The notes: a model not told the origin generated them from the sequence alone. 64,000 bases of DNA from Photobacterium angustum (GCF_003026365.1 NZ_PYOM01000023.1:1-64000), one strand, 5' to 3'. Numbered from the stretch's first letter, positions 46,093 through 53,953 are shown. Made by a program: numbers and translations.

Positions 46093-46121
46093 AAAAAAGC
46101 AGAGTATGAATACTCTGCTTT
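46093..46121. terminator. Bidirectional terminator between lysR and nqrM
   Basis: An 11-bp stem AAAGCAGAGTA/TACTCTGCTTT with a TGAA loop; the A-run on its left gives a U-run for nqrM, and a shorter T-run serves the LysR gene. Confidence 0.85.
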
Positions 46122-46127
46122 CTACGG

Positions 46128-46328
46128 CTACTTTCCCGATTGAGGTTCTTGAATTTGGTATAACTTGTGTTCGTCACAAGGTTCATCGCAGTTACATTCT
46201 TTATCAACACCCACGTTGGCTAAACCACCACAGCTGCCTTTGATGGTACGTTGTTTTAAAAACCAACCTATCGCCATAGCAAAAATAACAATAAGAAAAA
46301 TACCTAGTGTTAACAAAAATGTGGTCAC
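46128..46328 (-). CDS. nqrM: NqrM-type maturation factor (DUF539)
   Basis: NqrM is a membrane-anchored Cys protein needed to place iron in the NqrD/NqrE site of the sodium-pumping NADH:quinone reductase. The 66-aa protein has a TM helix (FLLTLGIFLIVIFAMAIGWFL at 4-24) and the Cys cluster SCGGLANVGVDKECNCDEPCDEH. It usually follows nqrF and apbE, which are not here. It overlaps the NifX-like gene by 4 nt (ATGA), so the two are co-translated. It could be a paralogue of a second nqrM elsewhere. Confidence 0.85.
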   Translation of the reverse strand: MTTFLLTLGIFLIVIFAMAIGWFLKQRTIKGSCGGLANVGVDKECNCDEPCDEHKLYQIQEPQSGK

Positions 46329-46795
46329 AACTTAAAACCTCCAATTTTTGTTAAACCGCTAACAGGCGATAATGATGACATCCCTACTTTAGCAACAGAT
46401 GCTTTCTTTTTACTACCGCAACCGCAGCCACATGCGCCTTTTTCACGCTTACAGTCACGACCTTGCTCTGCCGATGTTAACGCTTCTTTTGCTACGCTAC
46501 CTGATAACATATCAGCCAATGTTGTGCGTGGTGCAACTCGACTAACATTAAATCCTGCCTTTAATAATCGAGCCAATGATCGCTGACCAATATTTCCTAA
46601 GACAATTTCAGACACGCCACATTCAACCAGTTGACGCTGGATTACTTTTTTATGCTTACAGCCTAGTTCGCGACTACCTGTATTTTCAATTCTCGCAACT
46701 TGCTGTCCTTGTTGATCGTAAATAACAAAAACAGCCGCTTTACCAAAGTGCCCTGCAACCTGCTCTCGTGATGTTAATGCAATAGCCATTGCCAT
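46325..46795 (-). CDS. NifX/NafY-like dinitrogenase iron-molybdenum cofactor family protein
   Basis: Family members bind Fe-S or Fe-Mo clusters; no nitrogenase genes are seen here. The 156-aa protein has an N-terminal NifX fold (VAGHFGKAAVFVIYD, GSRELGCKHK, VSEIVLGNIGQRSLARLLKAGFNV) and a Lys/Cys-rich tail with CKREKGACGCGCGSKKK near 121-137, suited to metal binding. It lies between a DUF134 regulator and nqrM in one operon. Exact role unknown. Confidence 0.85.
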   Translation of the reverse strand: MAMAIALTSREQVAGHFGKAAVFVIYDQQGQQVARIENTGSRELGCKHKKVIQRQLVECGVSEIVLGNIGQRSLARLLKAGFNVSRVAPRTTLADMLSGSVAKEALTSAEQGRDCKREKGACGCGCGSKKKASVAKVGMSSLSPVSGLTKIGGFKL

Positions 46796-46871
46796 AATTT
46801 TTCCTCACTCACTTAACCGAGCGCTCACAACGAATATGATCGCTTTTTATCACTTATCAAAATAAAAGAGC

Positions 46872-47162
46872 TCATGGTGTTGGGATATAACCGTCAAGTT
46901 CTAACGCCAACCCTTGCACTAACGCTTGCGCCACTTTTTTTCGTCCCGATGCCACTATATTGCCTAATGTTTGACGAGAGACACCGAGTTGCTTTGCCGC
47001 TTCTACCTGTTGCAAACCTTGCATATCAACTAAGCGAAGTGCTTCTAATTCATCGCTATCTAAACGTAATGACACGAGTTCTTTCATCGGTACGCCATTG
47101 GGCTTAAAGCAACTGTACGCAGGACGACATCCTATTCGACGTTCAATCTTAGGCCTAGCCAT
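46872..47162 (-). CDS. DUF134 / UPF0251 HTH protein
   Basis: A small predicted DNA-binding protein. The 96-aa protein has RRIGCRPAYSCFKPNGVP near the N-terminus (two Cys, possible metal site) and a sigma-70 region-4-like HTH: LDSDELEALRLVDMQGLQQVEAAKQLGVSRQTLGNIVASGRKKVAQAL. DUF134 genes commonly neighbour dinitrogenase-cofactor family genes, as here. It probably regulates the operon with the NifX-like gene 76 nt downstream. Confidence 0.88.
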   Translation of the reverse strand: MARPKIERRIGCRPAYSCFKPNGVPMKELVSLRLDSDELEALRLVDMQGLQQVEAAKQLGVSRQTLGNIVASGRKKVAQALVQGLALELDGYIPTP

Positions 47163-47605
47163 GGTTCACCTTATCTATCTAACTATGGTGAATTATTGGC
47201 GTATGCCAGAAACATTACTTTGATCTAGATACGTAATAAGCAATATAAATTTTTCTTATCTAAACACATCAATGATTTATAAATTCACAAAATAAAATCC
47301 CAATATAACGGCTTTTAAAAACAATGAAGATGAAAGTACCATGCGCGGATATTGTAGCGAAGAGAAGATAACAGGCGTGAAGATGGCGCGAACTACCTTT
47401 AAAAATGAAGTCTGTTTATTTTATTCGACACCCCTAAAAACCTTACAAACAGAATAATCATCTAAAATTTTATTTCTTTGCTAATTAATAAGTTAGATAG
47501 TTACATATAGGAAACAGCATATGCTAATTATGTCACAGAAGTGTCATACACAAACTGCTATACTTAGCGCCGTCAATAGCCAGGAAGGTTGGAGTTAGCA
47601 GTATT
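47163..47605. other. Divergent region between DUF134 gene and ytfK
   Basis: 443 bases, AT-rich, without a credible gene. The right end holds the Pho-box promoter of ytfK. The left end should carry the DUF134 promoter; TTGATCTAGATACG near 47220 resembles an FNR half-site but departs from consensus. Confidence 0.5.
47530..47564 (+). promoter_or_regulatory. Pho box and extended -10 promoter of ytfK
   Basis: Two TGTCA repeats (47531-47535 and 47542-47546) are spaced 11 nt apart, as in a PhoB-binding Pho box. About 10 nt downstream is an extended -10 TGCTATACT (TATACT at 47559-47564), and no good -35 is present. This layout is that of class PhoB-activated promoters. In E. coli ytfK is a known PhoB-regulon member. 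Confidence 0.72.
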
Positions 47606-47815
47606 ATGCGGATGTTTAAACGCTACTTACCAAAATTAATCGCCAAACATGTCAGTCGCTTATTTAGTGGTCGCCTCTACATTGACGGACGCGGTGGGTA
47701 CCATTTTGAAAATGGTTTACTACTGGTTCCTATCAAAGCAGAGAAGCGTCATTACGATACCGTGAATGAGGTGAATTTAGAGGTAAGACGCTTACGTGAA
47801 ACCTATGAAGCTTAA
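47606..47815 (+). CDS. ytfK: YtfK (DUF1107), putative SpoT activator
   Basis: In E. coli YtfK binds SpoT and shifts it towards (p)ppGpp synthesis during phosphate or fatty-acid starvation. The 69-aa protein aligns with E. coli YtfK (68 aa) throughout: MRMFKRYLPKLIAKHVSRLF, GRLYIDGRGGYHFENG, LLLVP near 39-43, and VNEVNLEVRRL near the end. The RBS (GGAG) is rather far from the ATG. It has a Pho-box promoter and its own terminator. Confidence 0.88.
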   Translation: MRMFKRYLPKLIAKHVSRLFSGRLYIDGRGGYHFENGLLLVPIKAEKRHYDTVNEVNLEVRRLRETYEA

Positions 47816-47832
47816 GCGCTATTGCTAACTAT

Positions 47833-47860
47833 AAAGCCCATATCAAAATGGGCTTTTTTG
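47833..47860 (+). terminator. Rho-independent terminator of ytfK
   Basis: An 8-bp stem AAAGCCCA/TGGGCTTT followed by a T-run, 17 nt past the stop. It stands 4 nt before the end of convergent gcvH. Confidence 0.88.
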
Positions 47861-47863
47861 ATC

Positions 47864-48262
47864 TTACTGTTCTTCATCTTCAGCAATAATGATGGCGTAA
47901 TCTTCCGCCAACAATAAATCATTCAGCTCGTTATCATCATTCACCCTAATCTGAAATAACCAACCGTCACCATAGGGATCACTATTGACGAGCTCTGGTG
48001 CCGAGTCTAATTCATCGTTAATCGCAATCACAACACCAGACAAGGGTGCATAAATATCTGAAGCTGCTTTTACAGATTCAGCCATCGCACACTCTTCCCC
48101 CACGTCTGTGGACGATTCAATATCTGGCAATTCAACATAAACCATATCACCAAGCAATGATTGAGCATGATCGGTAATACCAATAGTGTAAATCCCATCA
48201 CCTTCAGAACGAATCCATTCATGGCTGTGGGTATATTGTAATTCAAGAGGAACGTAACTCAT
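47864..48262 (-). CDS. gcvH: Glycine cleavage system H protein (standalone)
   Basis: Lipoyl carrier protein of the glycine cleavage system. The 132-aa protein has HSHEWIR near 13-19, ITDHAQSLLGDMVYVELPD, and the lipoylation site ESVKAASDIYAPLSG with its Lys near residue 65. The ATG at 48262 has AAGGA 8 nt upstream. In E. coli gcvTHP is next to ubiI-ubiH; here gcvT and gcvP are missing from that place. The acidic C-terminus (LLLAEDYAIIIAEDEEQ) is normal. Confidence 0.95.
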   Translation of the reverse strand: MSYVPLELQYTHSHEWIRSEGDGIYTIGITDHAQSLLGDMVYVELPDIESSTDVGEECAMAESVKAASDIYAPLSGVVIAINDELDSAPELVNSDPYGDGWLFQIRVNDDNELNDLLLAEDYAIIIAEDEEQ

Positions 48263-48399
48263 TTTCACATCCTTATAAAAGTAGCGATAATCTTCAAAGC
48301 GCTACTGTCACCATGTCAGATCTATATAAATTAACGCACATTATTTATGCCTGATATTTACTGTAGGTGAAAAAATCCATTTTGTTAGTCACGAAAAAC

Positions 48400-48426
48400 A
48401 AAAAAGTCACCATCAGGTGACTTTTT
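48400..48426 (-). terminator. Rho-independent terminator of ubiI
   Basis: An 11-bp stem AAAAAGTCACC/GGTGACTTTTT with loop ATCA and a U-run on the minus strand, about 22 nt past the ubiI stop. Confidence 0.88.
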
Positions 48427-48447
48427 CAATATTCAATAACAAGCATG

Positions 48448-49662
48448 TTATTTTTCGTAGCGAGCAAGCTCTGGTAATTCGCCGCTCAAACCTAACGCTT
48501 TACGCATAAACTCGTCTTTCACACCCGGTGCTTTATCTGCTACTAACATGCCTATGTCACGTAATAGTTTTTTAGCTGGATTTGAACCTGAAAACAGATC
48601 TTTGAACCCTTGCATCGCGGTGATCATTTTCGCTGCTTCAGCCTTACGCCAACGTTCATATTGACGTAAATGCGCCTGTTTACCTATATCTTTATCTGCT
48701 AACCATAGTGCTTTGAGCTCTTGTGCCAAAGCCGCTGCATCCAGCAAACCAAGGTTTACTCCCTGTCCTGCCAATGGATGAATAGTATGTGCAGCATCGC
48801 CGACTAACGCGACCCGTTCACGAACAAAATCACGCGCATAACGCATACGAAGTGGAAACGCTTGGCGCTCACCTTCTACACAACATAAACCTAAGCGATT
48901 ATCAAATGCAGTCGTTAGATGCTGATTAAACAACTCATCAGACATCTCACATAATTGTTTAGCCTCTTCTGGCGGTACAGACCACACGATAGAGCTTAAA
49001 TCAGGTTCAGATAACGGTAAAAAGGCTAACGGCCCTTGTGGCCGAAAAATCTGTCGTGCCATTTTCATGTGTGGCTCTTGGCTACGAATATTGGCAACAA
49101 TAGCACTATGACCGTAATCCCAATGAGTTAATGGAATATCTAGTTGCTGACGTACCCAAGAGTTTGCCCCATCAGCACCGACAACCAATTTCGCCGTCAG
49201 ATGTTTGCCAGATGCTAATGTTAGCCATGCTTCTGATTCACCAAAAGCGATGTTTTCACAACGCTCTGGAGCTAATAACGTCACATTACTAAGCTGTTTT
49301 ACTCGATCTAATAAAGCGAGCTGAATGACTCGATTTTCAACAATATGCCCCAGATCAGGCTGAGCTAATCGCTGTGCATCAAAATGGATTTGAGCAAAGC
49401 TATCTTGCTCCCATACGGTCATTTCCGAATATGGGCTCATACGACGACTTGCAATCCCTTCCCATACGCCTAAACGACGGAAAATACGTTCACTGGCACG
49501 GCTTAATGCCGATACACGTAAATCAGGTAATGACTGCAATTGAGGATCGGGTAAATGTCCTTCAATAACGGCAACTCGAAGTTCAGTTTCAGCCAATGCT
49601 GCAGCTAACGTTAAGCCCACCATTCCGCCGCCAATAATCGCGACATCAACACTTTGCATCAT
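48448..49662 (-). CDS. ubiI: FAD-dependent ubiquinone hydroxylase UbiI (VisC)
   Basis: C5-hydroxylase of ubiquinone biosynthesis. The 404-aa protein has the FAD fold VDVAIIGGGMVGLTLA near 5-20, LVVGADGANSWVR near 158 and VALVGDAAHTIHPLAGQGVNLGLLDA near 288-313, then QGFKDLFSGSNPAKKLLRDIGM, which matches VisC rather than UbiF. It follows ubiH by 2 nt on the same strand. Confidence 0.94.
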   Translation of the reverse strand: MMQSVDVAIIGGGMVGLTLAAALAETELRVAVIEGHLPDPQLQSLPDLRVSALSRASERIFRRLGVWEGIASRRMSPYSEMTVWEQDSFAQIHFDAQRLAQPDLGHIVENRVIQLALLDRVKQLSNVTLLAPERCENIAFGESEAWLTLASGKHLTAKLVVGADGANSWVRQQLDIPLTHWDYGHSAIVANIRSQEPHMKMARQIFRPQGPLAFLPLSEPDLSSIVWSVPPEEAKQLCEMSDELFNQHLTTAFDNRLGLCCVEGERQAFPLRMRYARDFVRERVALVGDAAHTIHPLAGQGVNLGLLDAAALAQELKALWLADKDIGKQAHLRQYERWRKAEAAKMITAMQGFKDLFSGSNPAKKLLRDIGMLVADKAPGVKDEFMRKALGLSGELPELARYEK

Positions 49663-49664
49663 AG

Positions 49665-50852
49665 CTATCGTTCTACCTGTCCCATAGCACGACGCAATAG
49701 CGGTGCTTTTAATGTGTTTGAAAGATTCATTGTAGCCAAACCGACATTTCGTCCAGCCGTCAGCAATGGATTATCGTTAGCAAATAAGTTTACTAATCCT
49801 GTTGTCATCATAATGGTATTTTGACGATCAGGCATACGGCGATCTCGATAACGCCCTAACACCTCAGGTAAACCTATATCGTTACCTTGTTGATGACCTG
49901 AAACGATCTCTTCAGCAAGCGTCATTACATCTCGAATACCGAGGTTAAACCCTTGTCCTGCAATAGGGTGTAATGTTTGCGCCGCATTACCAATCACTGC
50001 AAAACGATGCGATACAAGCGAGTTCGATTGACGGAGTAACAGCGGATAGCATGAACGTTTACCCGTTTGGGTTAACGCACCTAAACGCCACCCAAACGCT
50101 TGTTGTAGCTTGGCAAGAAATTCTTCGTCAGATAAATCCATGATCACTTGTTGTTGCTCTGGTGGTACACACCACACTAAAGAGCTTCGCCCTTGAGACA
50201 TCGGCAGCAAGGCAACAGGACCATGTTCTGTAAAGCGTTCAAATGCTTGATTATAATGAGGCTCAGAGGTTGTGATATTGGCAATAATAGCTGTTTGTTC
50301 AAAATCATAGTCTGAGCGACCAAGCTTTACTAACTGACAGCAATGAGAAATAGCCCCATCAGCAGCCACAAGCAATGACGCCTGTAAACATTCACCGTTA
50401 TCAAGCTCAATAGTCGCGTGATCTACGCTGCGCTCAATTTGCTTAACACTGGCAGGACAATATAGATCAACATTTGCTAGCTGCTGAAGTTTATGGTGAA
50501 AAACTTCACCTACATCAGCGAGTTCAACAACATAACCTAGCGCATCGACCGCCTGCTCCTGTGAGGAGATACGAACCATACCCGCATGACCACGATCTGA
50601 AACATGAATATCGTTTATCGGCGTTGCAACATCACGCAAGGCTGACCACATACCAATATTATCTAGTAAGCGTGTCGTACCATACGATAAAGCGATACTT
50701 CTTGCATCATAACCCGGATGAGTATCAAACTCAGGCATCACAGCTTCAACCACTGCAATACGTAATGAGTGACGGCTCAATACATCTAATGCGATAGCAA
50801 GACTCGCTCCTGCCATTGCACCACCAGCAATTACAACATCATAGTGCTTCAC
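49665..50852 (-). CDS. ubiH: 2-octaprenyl-6-methoxyphenol hydroxylase UbiH
   Basis: C1-hydroxylase of ubiquinone biosynthesis. The 395-aa FAD monooxygenase has YDVVIAGGAMAGASLA at 4-19, DARSIALSYGTTRLL near 49, SLLVAADGAIS and FAVIGNAAQTLHPIAGQGFNLGIRD. The N in GNAAQTLHP is typical of UbiH. It forms an operon with ubiI, and ygfB lies 25 nt upstream; pepP, found between them in E. coli, is absent. Confidence 0.94.
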   Translation of the reverse strand: MKHYDVVIAGGAMAGASLAIALDVLSRHSLRIAVVEAVMPEFDTHPGYDARSIALSYGTTRLLDNIGMWSALRDVATPINDIHVSDRGHAGMVRISSQEQAVDALGYVVELADVGEVFHHKLQQLANVDLYCPASVKQIERSVDHATIELDNGECLQASLLVAADGAISHCCQLVKLGRSDYDFEQTAIIANITTSEPHYNQAFERFTEHGPVALLPMSQGRSSLVWCVPPEQQQVIMDLSDEEFLAKLQQAFGWRLGALTQTGKRSCYPLLLRQSNSLVSHRFAVIGNAAQTLHPIAGQGFNLGIRDVMTLAEEIVSGHQQGNDIGLPEVLGRYRDRRMPDRQNTIMMTTGLVNLFANDNPLLTAGRNVGLATMNLSNTLKAPLLRRAMGQVER

Positions 50853-50877
50853 TATTTATCCCTTCACAAAACAACGT

Positions 50878-51456
50878 TCAGTGTAACGTTGGTTTTTCCT
50901 CTGTATCTTCAGCAACCGGGCGCTGACCTAATTCAGAATGACAGCTCAATACACACATACGAACATGCTCAACAACTTGTTCAAATAAGGCTGCTTGTTC
51001 TTCCATATCGTCATCTTCATCAATACCTAACTGAGCGATCTCTTGAAGGTCAGCTAAAGCTTCAGTGACAGCTTCAGACAATTGGTTCTTTTGGAGATCC
51101 ATCAGTCCTAAACCAGAAATAAAGCTAGTTACCCATTCCGTTAATGCATCTGCTCGCATCATTAATGGCTCATCATCATCTGGCATCAGTAATGAAAACT
51201 CAAAACCACCACTAAACAGCTCATTCGCTGTTGTCGTAAACAAAGAGCGGATCATTGTTTTAGCACCGTCGGTTAGTGGCTCACCTTCGTTGGCATAATC
51301 ACTAACAGGACCAACCCAGCTTTCATCATCAATCGCTAAACCACCGCAAATCATGCCACTTAATAAACCATGTAATTCAGCAGGTGCCGCTGCAAGCCCT
51401 TGCTCTTTTAACGCAGATTCAACAGCTTGGTATGTAGGTAGGGTTATTTCACTCAT
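50878..51456 (-). CDS. ygfB: YgfB family protein (UPF0149)
   Basis: Small acidic helical protein; in Pseudomonas the homologue represses the AmpDh3 regulator, but its role in vibrios is unknown. The 192-aa protein has LHGLLSGMICGG near 28-39 and FEFSLLMPDDDEPL near 82-95, with a highly acidic centre (GIDEDDDMEEQ). First gene of the ygfB-ubiH-ubiI run, divergent from zapA. Confidence 0.93.
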   Translation of the reverse strand: MSEITLPTYQAVESALKEQGLAAAPAELHGLLSGMICGGLAIDDESWVGPVSDYANEGEPLTDGAKTMIRSLFTTTANELFSGGFEFSLLMPDDDEPLMMRADALTEWVTSFISGLGLMDLQKNQLSEAVTEALADLQEIAQLGIDEDDDMEEQAALFEQVVEHVRMCVLSCHSELGQRPVAEDTEEKPTLH

Positions 51457-51845
51457 GGTTTATTACCTTTATTTTTAGATCAAACAACGAATAAAGCGTT
51501 CTATTGTTACTTCACATTGCTATATCCACTTCATTTAGAGAATTGAAATCAAGCAAACATCAATAATTACATTTTTACTTAATTTCTAAAGCAGAAATAA
51601 CAATGGGTCAGTAACCGCCTGTGTTATGCTAACACTTAAGCTCTGTTCGGCAAATCATAACGCCGAGCATAACGTTCAATAGTTAACCACCCATCAATTT
51701 GGTGTGATTAATATCTGTTTAGTTAGAGACTATTGAGCACAAAGTGAAGTATAGCCGCTTGCATGTTGTAACCGCTTTTCCTATGATTTGGCGATAAGCA
51801 AAAGCGGAATGAATACCCATTAGGCATGGAGCAAACCGAAGATTT
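51457..51845. other. ygfB-zapA divergent region with a leader hairpin
   Basis: 389 bases without a gene. A small hairpin GTGTTA-TGC-TAACAC lies at 51621-51635. In the zapA leader, CCGCTTTT (51772-51779) can pair with AAAAGCGG (51800-51807) across a 20-nt loop. Promoters for both genes are expected here but none is clear. Confidence 0.5.
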
Positions 51846-52148
51846 ATGAGTACTCAGGCTGTAGAGATTCAAGTATTCGGCAGAAATATCAAAGTTAACT
51901 GCCCAACTGGTCAAGAGGATGCACTTCGTGCTGCCGCTTCTGATTTTGACCAACGCTTGAAAGATATGTCAGAGCGCACTAAAGTATCCAATGTAGAGCA
52001 ACTGTTACTCTTTACAGGGCTTAACATCTGCAACGAGTTACATGCAGAGCGACTAGAACATAACGGAAGCGCTGATATTTTATCCAATAAGATCAGTGCA
52101 CTAGAAGAAAAATTAGATAAAGCATTGCAAAATTATCCAAAGCGTTGA
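51846..52148 (+). CDS. zapA: Cell division protein ZapA
   Basis: Cytoplasmic FtsZ-associated protein that bundles protofilaments. The 100-aa protein has VEIQVFGRNIKVNCPTGQEDALRAAASDFDQRLKDM, a TNVEQ-type NVEQLLLFTGLNICNEL, and a C-terminal coiled coil (SALEEKLDKAL). It lies directly upstream of the 6S RNA gene, as in E. coli. Confidence 0.95.
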   Translation: MSTQAVEIQVFGRNIKVNCPTGQEDALRAAASDFDQRLKDMSERTKVSNVEQLLLFTGLNICNELHAERLEHNGSADILSNKISALEEKLDKALQNYPKR

Positions 52149-52157
52149 TAATGAATT

Positions 52158-52337
52158 AACCCTGGGGTGTGCGTCAGTGAATGAACGTCCCCGAGCCGAT
52201 AAGCAAATACCCAGGATCTGCTTTTATTAGCTATTGAGCATGCTCAGCTCGACTGAGAAGCCTACGGTTAATGTTGCCGATCCACCTTGAACGTCTGGTT
52301 CAAGGGCATTATTTCGCAACGGCACCTTGGGGCACTC
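52158..52337 (+). ncRNA. ssrS: 6S RNA (SsrS)
   Basis: 6S RNA mimics an open promoter and sequesters sigma-70 RNA polymerase in stationary phase. The E. coli landmarks are present in order: a closing stem (CCTGGGGTG near 52161 with CACCTTGGGG near 52323), the 5' CCCCGAGCCGATA stretch, the GAGCATGCTCAG...GACTGAGAAGCC block, and CACCTTGAAC...GGTTCAAGGGC near the 3' end. It lies between zapA and fau, the conserved site. Exact ends are estimated to within about 5 nt. Confidence 0.93.
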
Positions 52338-52410
52338 CTCTGTTTTTACTTCCAATTTCAAAACCATATCCATACAATTTAGCAAAATCCCAAATCAAGG
52401 ATTGAGCCAA

Positions 52411-53007
52411 ATGACACCACAGCTTGTAACCCCACGACAAAAAATAAGACAACAAATCCGCTTGCAGCGACAACAACTTCTTCCTGAAAAACAAAGACAC
52501 GCTAGCCTACAATTACTTAAACAAGTTCAGCAATGCGAACAATTTATTACCAGTCAACATATTGCGCTCTATTTGACCAATGATGGTGAGATCAGCACTC
52601 AACCCATAATCGACTGGTTATGGCAAAGCGGAAAATCTGTTTACCTACCGGTTTTGCATCCTTTTAGCAAAGGGCACTTATTATTTCTTCACTACACCCC
52701 TAGTACCCCTATGCGCAAAAATCGCTATCAAATTTTAGAGCCCACTCTCGATGTTCGAACAGTAAAACCCATTAATGAATTAGATATTATTTGTACCCCA
52801 CTGGTGGCTTTTGATAACTCGGGTCAACGGTTAGGTATGGGAGGTGGCTACTATGATCGTACTCTTAGCCAATGGCATCAGCATAAACAAGGCCCTTACC
52901 CACTAGGGTTAGCCCATGATTGCCAATATGTAGAACAATTGCCAAGCGAGCAGTGGGATGTGCCGTTACCTAAGATTATCACTCCGTCAAAGATCCACTG
53001 TTGGTAA
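52411..53007 (+). CDS. fau: 5-formyltetrahydrofolate cyclo-ligase
   Basis: Converts 5-formyl-THF to 5,10-methenyl-THF with ATP. The 198-aa protein has RQKIRQQIRLQRQQLLPEKQ near the N-terminus, ALYLTNDGEISTQPI near 50, and the signature DNSGQRLGMGGGYYDRTL near 140-157. The ATG at 52411 follows AAGGA; an upstream in-frame extension would overlap 6S RNA. Coupled with ssrS transcription as ygfA is in E. coli. Confidence 0.93.
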   Translation: MTPQLVTPRQKIRQQIRLQRQQLLPEKQRHASLQLLKQVQQCEQFITSQHIALYLTNDGEISTQPIIDWLWQSGKSVYLPVLHPFSKGHLLFLHYTPSTPMRKNRYQILEPTLDVRTVKPINELDIICTPLVAFDNSGQRLGMGGGYYDRTLSQWHQHKQGPYPLGLAHDCQYVEQLPSEQWDVPLPKIITPSKIHCW

Positions 53008-53127
53008 AAACACAAATAAGAGCATCAAATTAACACGCTTAAGCAATCGTTTACTTTAGTTTCAATAAAAACGAACAATCTAACTAATTGTTATAAATAA
53101 CCTTATGTTTTATTTCTTATTTTGCAT

Positions 53128-53147
53128 TGTGATTGTTCATAATCACA
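53128..53147. promoter_or_regulatory. Palindromic operator candidate upstream of rpiA
   Basis: TGTGATT and AATCACA are perfect 7-bp arms with a 6-nt gap. The half-sites resemble CRP, but the TGTGA/TCACA spacing is 10, not 6, so CRP is unlikely. It abuts the predicted -35. Confidence 0.5.
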
Positions 53148-53176
53148 CTGACGAACGATTTTCAATTCGTTATAAT
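53148..53176 (+). promoter_or_regulatory. Probable rpiA promoter
   Basis: CTGACG (53148-53153), a 17-nt spacer and a perfect TATAAT (53171-53176), 48 nt before the rpiA ATG. Confidence 0.65.
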
Positions 53177-53223
53177 TAGCATCAACGCTTACTCGGCGTA
53201 TCAGTCATAACGAGGAGAATGGC

Positions 53224-53883
53224 ATGACACAAGATGAAATGAAAAAAGCAGCAGGTTGGGCAGCACTTGAATACGTACAGAAAGGAACAATTGTAGGTGT
53301 AGGTACTGGCTCTACGGTTAATCACTTCATCGATGCCTTAGCAACTCGCAAAGAAGAAATTAAAGGTGCTGTTTCAAGTTCAGTCGCTTCAACTGAACGT
53401 CTTGAACAACTTGGCATTACTGTATTTGATGCAAATGAAGTTGCTTCACTTGATATTTATGTCGATGGTGCTGATGAAATTAACGCTGACTACGACATGA
53501 TTAAAGGCGGTGGTGCTGCGCTTACTCGTGAAAAAATTGTCGCTGCAATTGCGAAAAAATTTATCTGTATCGTTGATGACACCAAGCAAGTTGACGTATT
53601 GGGTCAATTCCCGCTTCCAGTTGAAGTAATCCCTATGGGGCGCTCTTTCATTGGCCGTGAGTTAGTAAAACTTGGTGGCGATCCAGCTTACCGTGAAGGC
53701 GTTGTAACCGATAACGGTAATATGATCCTTGATGTCTACAACATGAAGATCACCGATCCTAAAGCAATGGAAGATAAGATCAACGCCCTACCAGGTGTTG
53801 TAACTGTTGGTCTATTTGCTCACCGTGGCGCTGATGTATTATTGGTTGGCTCACCTGACGGTGTAAAAAAATTCGAGAAATAA
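53224..53883 (+). CDS. rpiA: Ribose-5-phosphate isomerase A
   Basis: Interconverts ribose 5-phosphate and ribulose 5-phosphate. The 219-aa protein has GTIVGVGTGSTVNHFIDAL near 22-40, the substrate loop SSVASTERLE, catalytic DGADEIN near 81-87, and KGGGAALTREKIVA near 94. GAGGAG lies 6 nt before the ATG. A stem-loop terminator follows. Confidence 0.97.
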   Translation: MTQDEMKKAAGWAALEYVQKGTIVGVGTGSTVNHFIDALATRKEEIKGAVSSSVASTERLEQLGITVFDANEVASLDIYVDGADEINADYDMIKGGGAALTREKIVAAIAKKFICIVDDTKQVDVLGQFPLPVEVIPMGRSFIGRELVKLGGDPAYREGVVTDNGNMILDVYNMKITDPKAMEDKINALPGVVTVGLFAHRGADVLLVGSPDGVKKFEK

Positions 53884-53953
53884 CATACAATGATCGCGTT
53901 TTATTCAAAAATATAAAACGCTACTGATCTCAGTATAAATGTTATTTCCTTTC

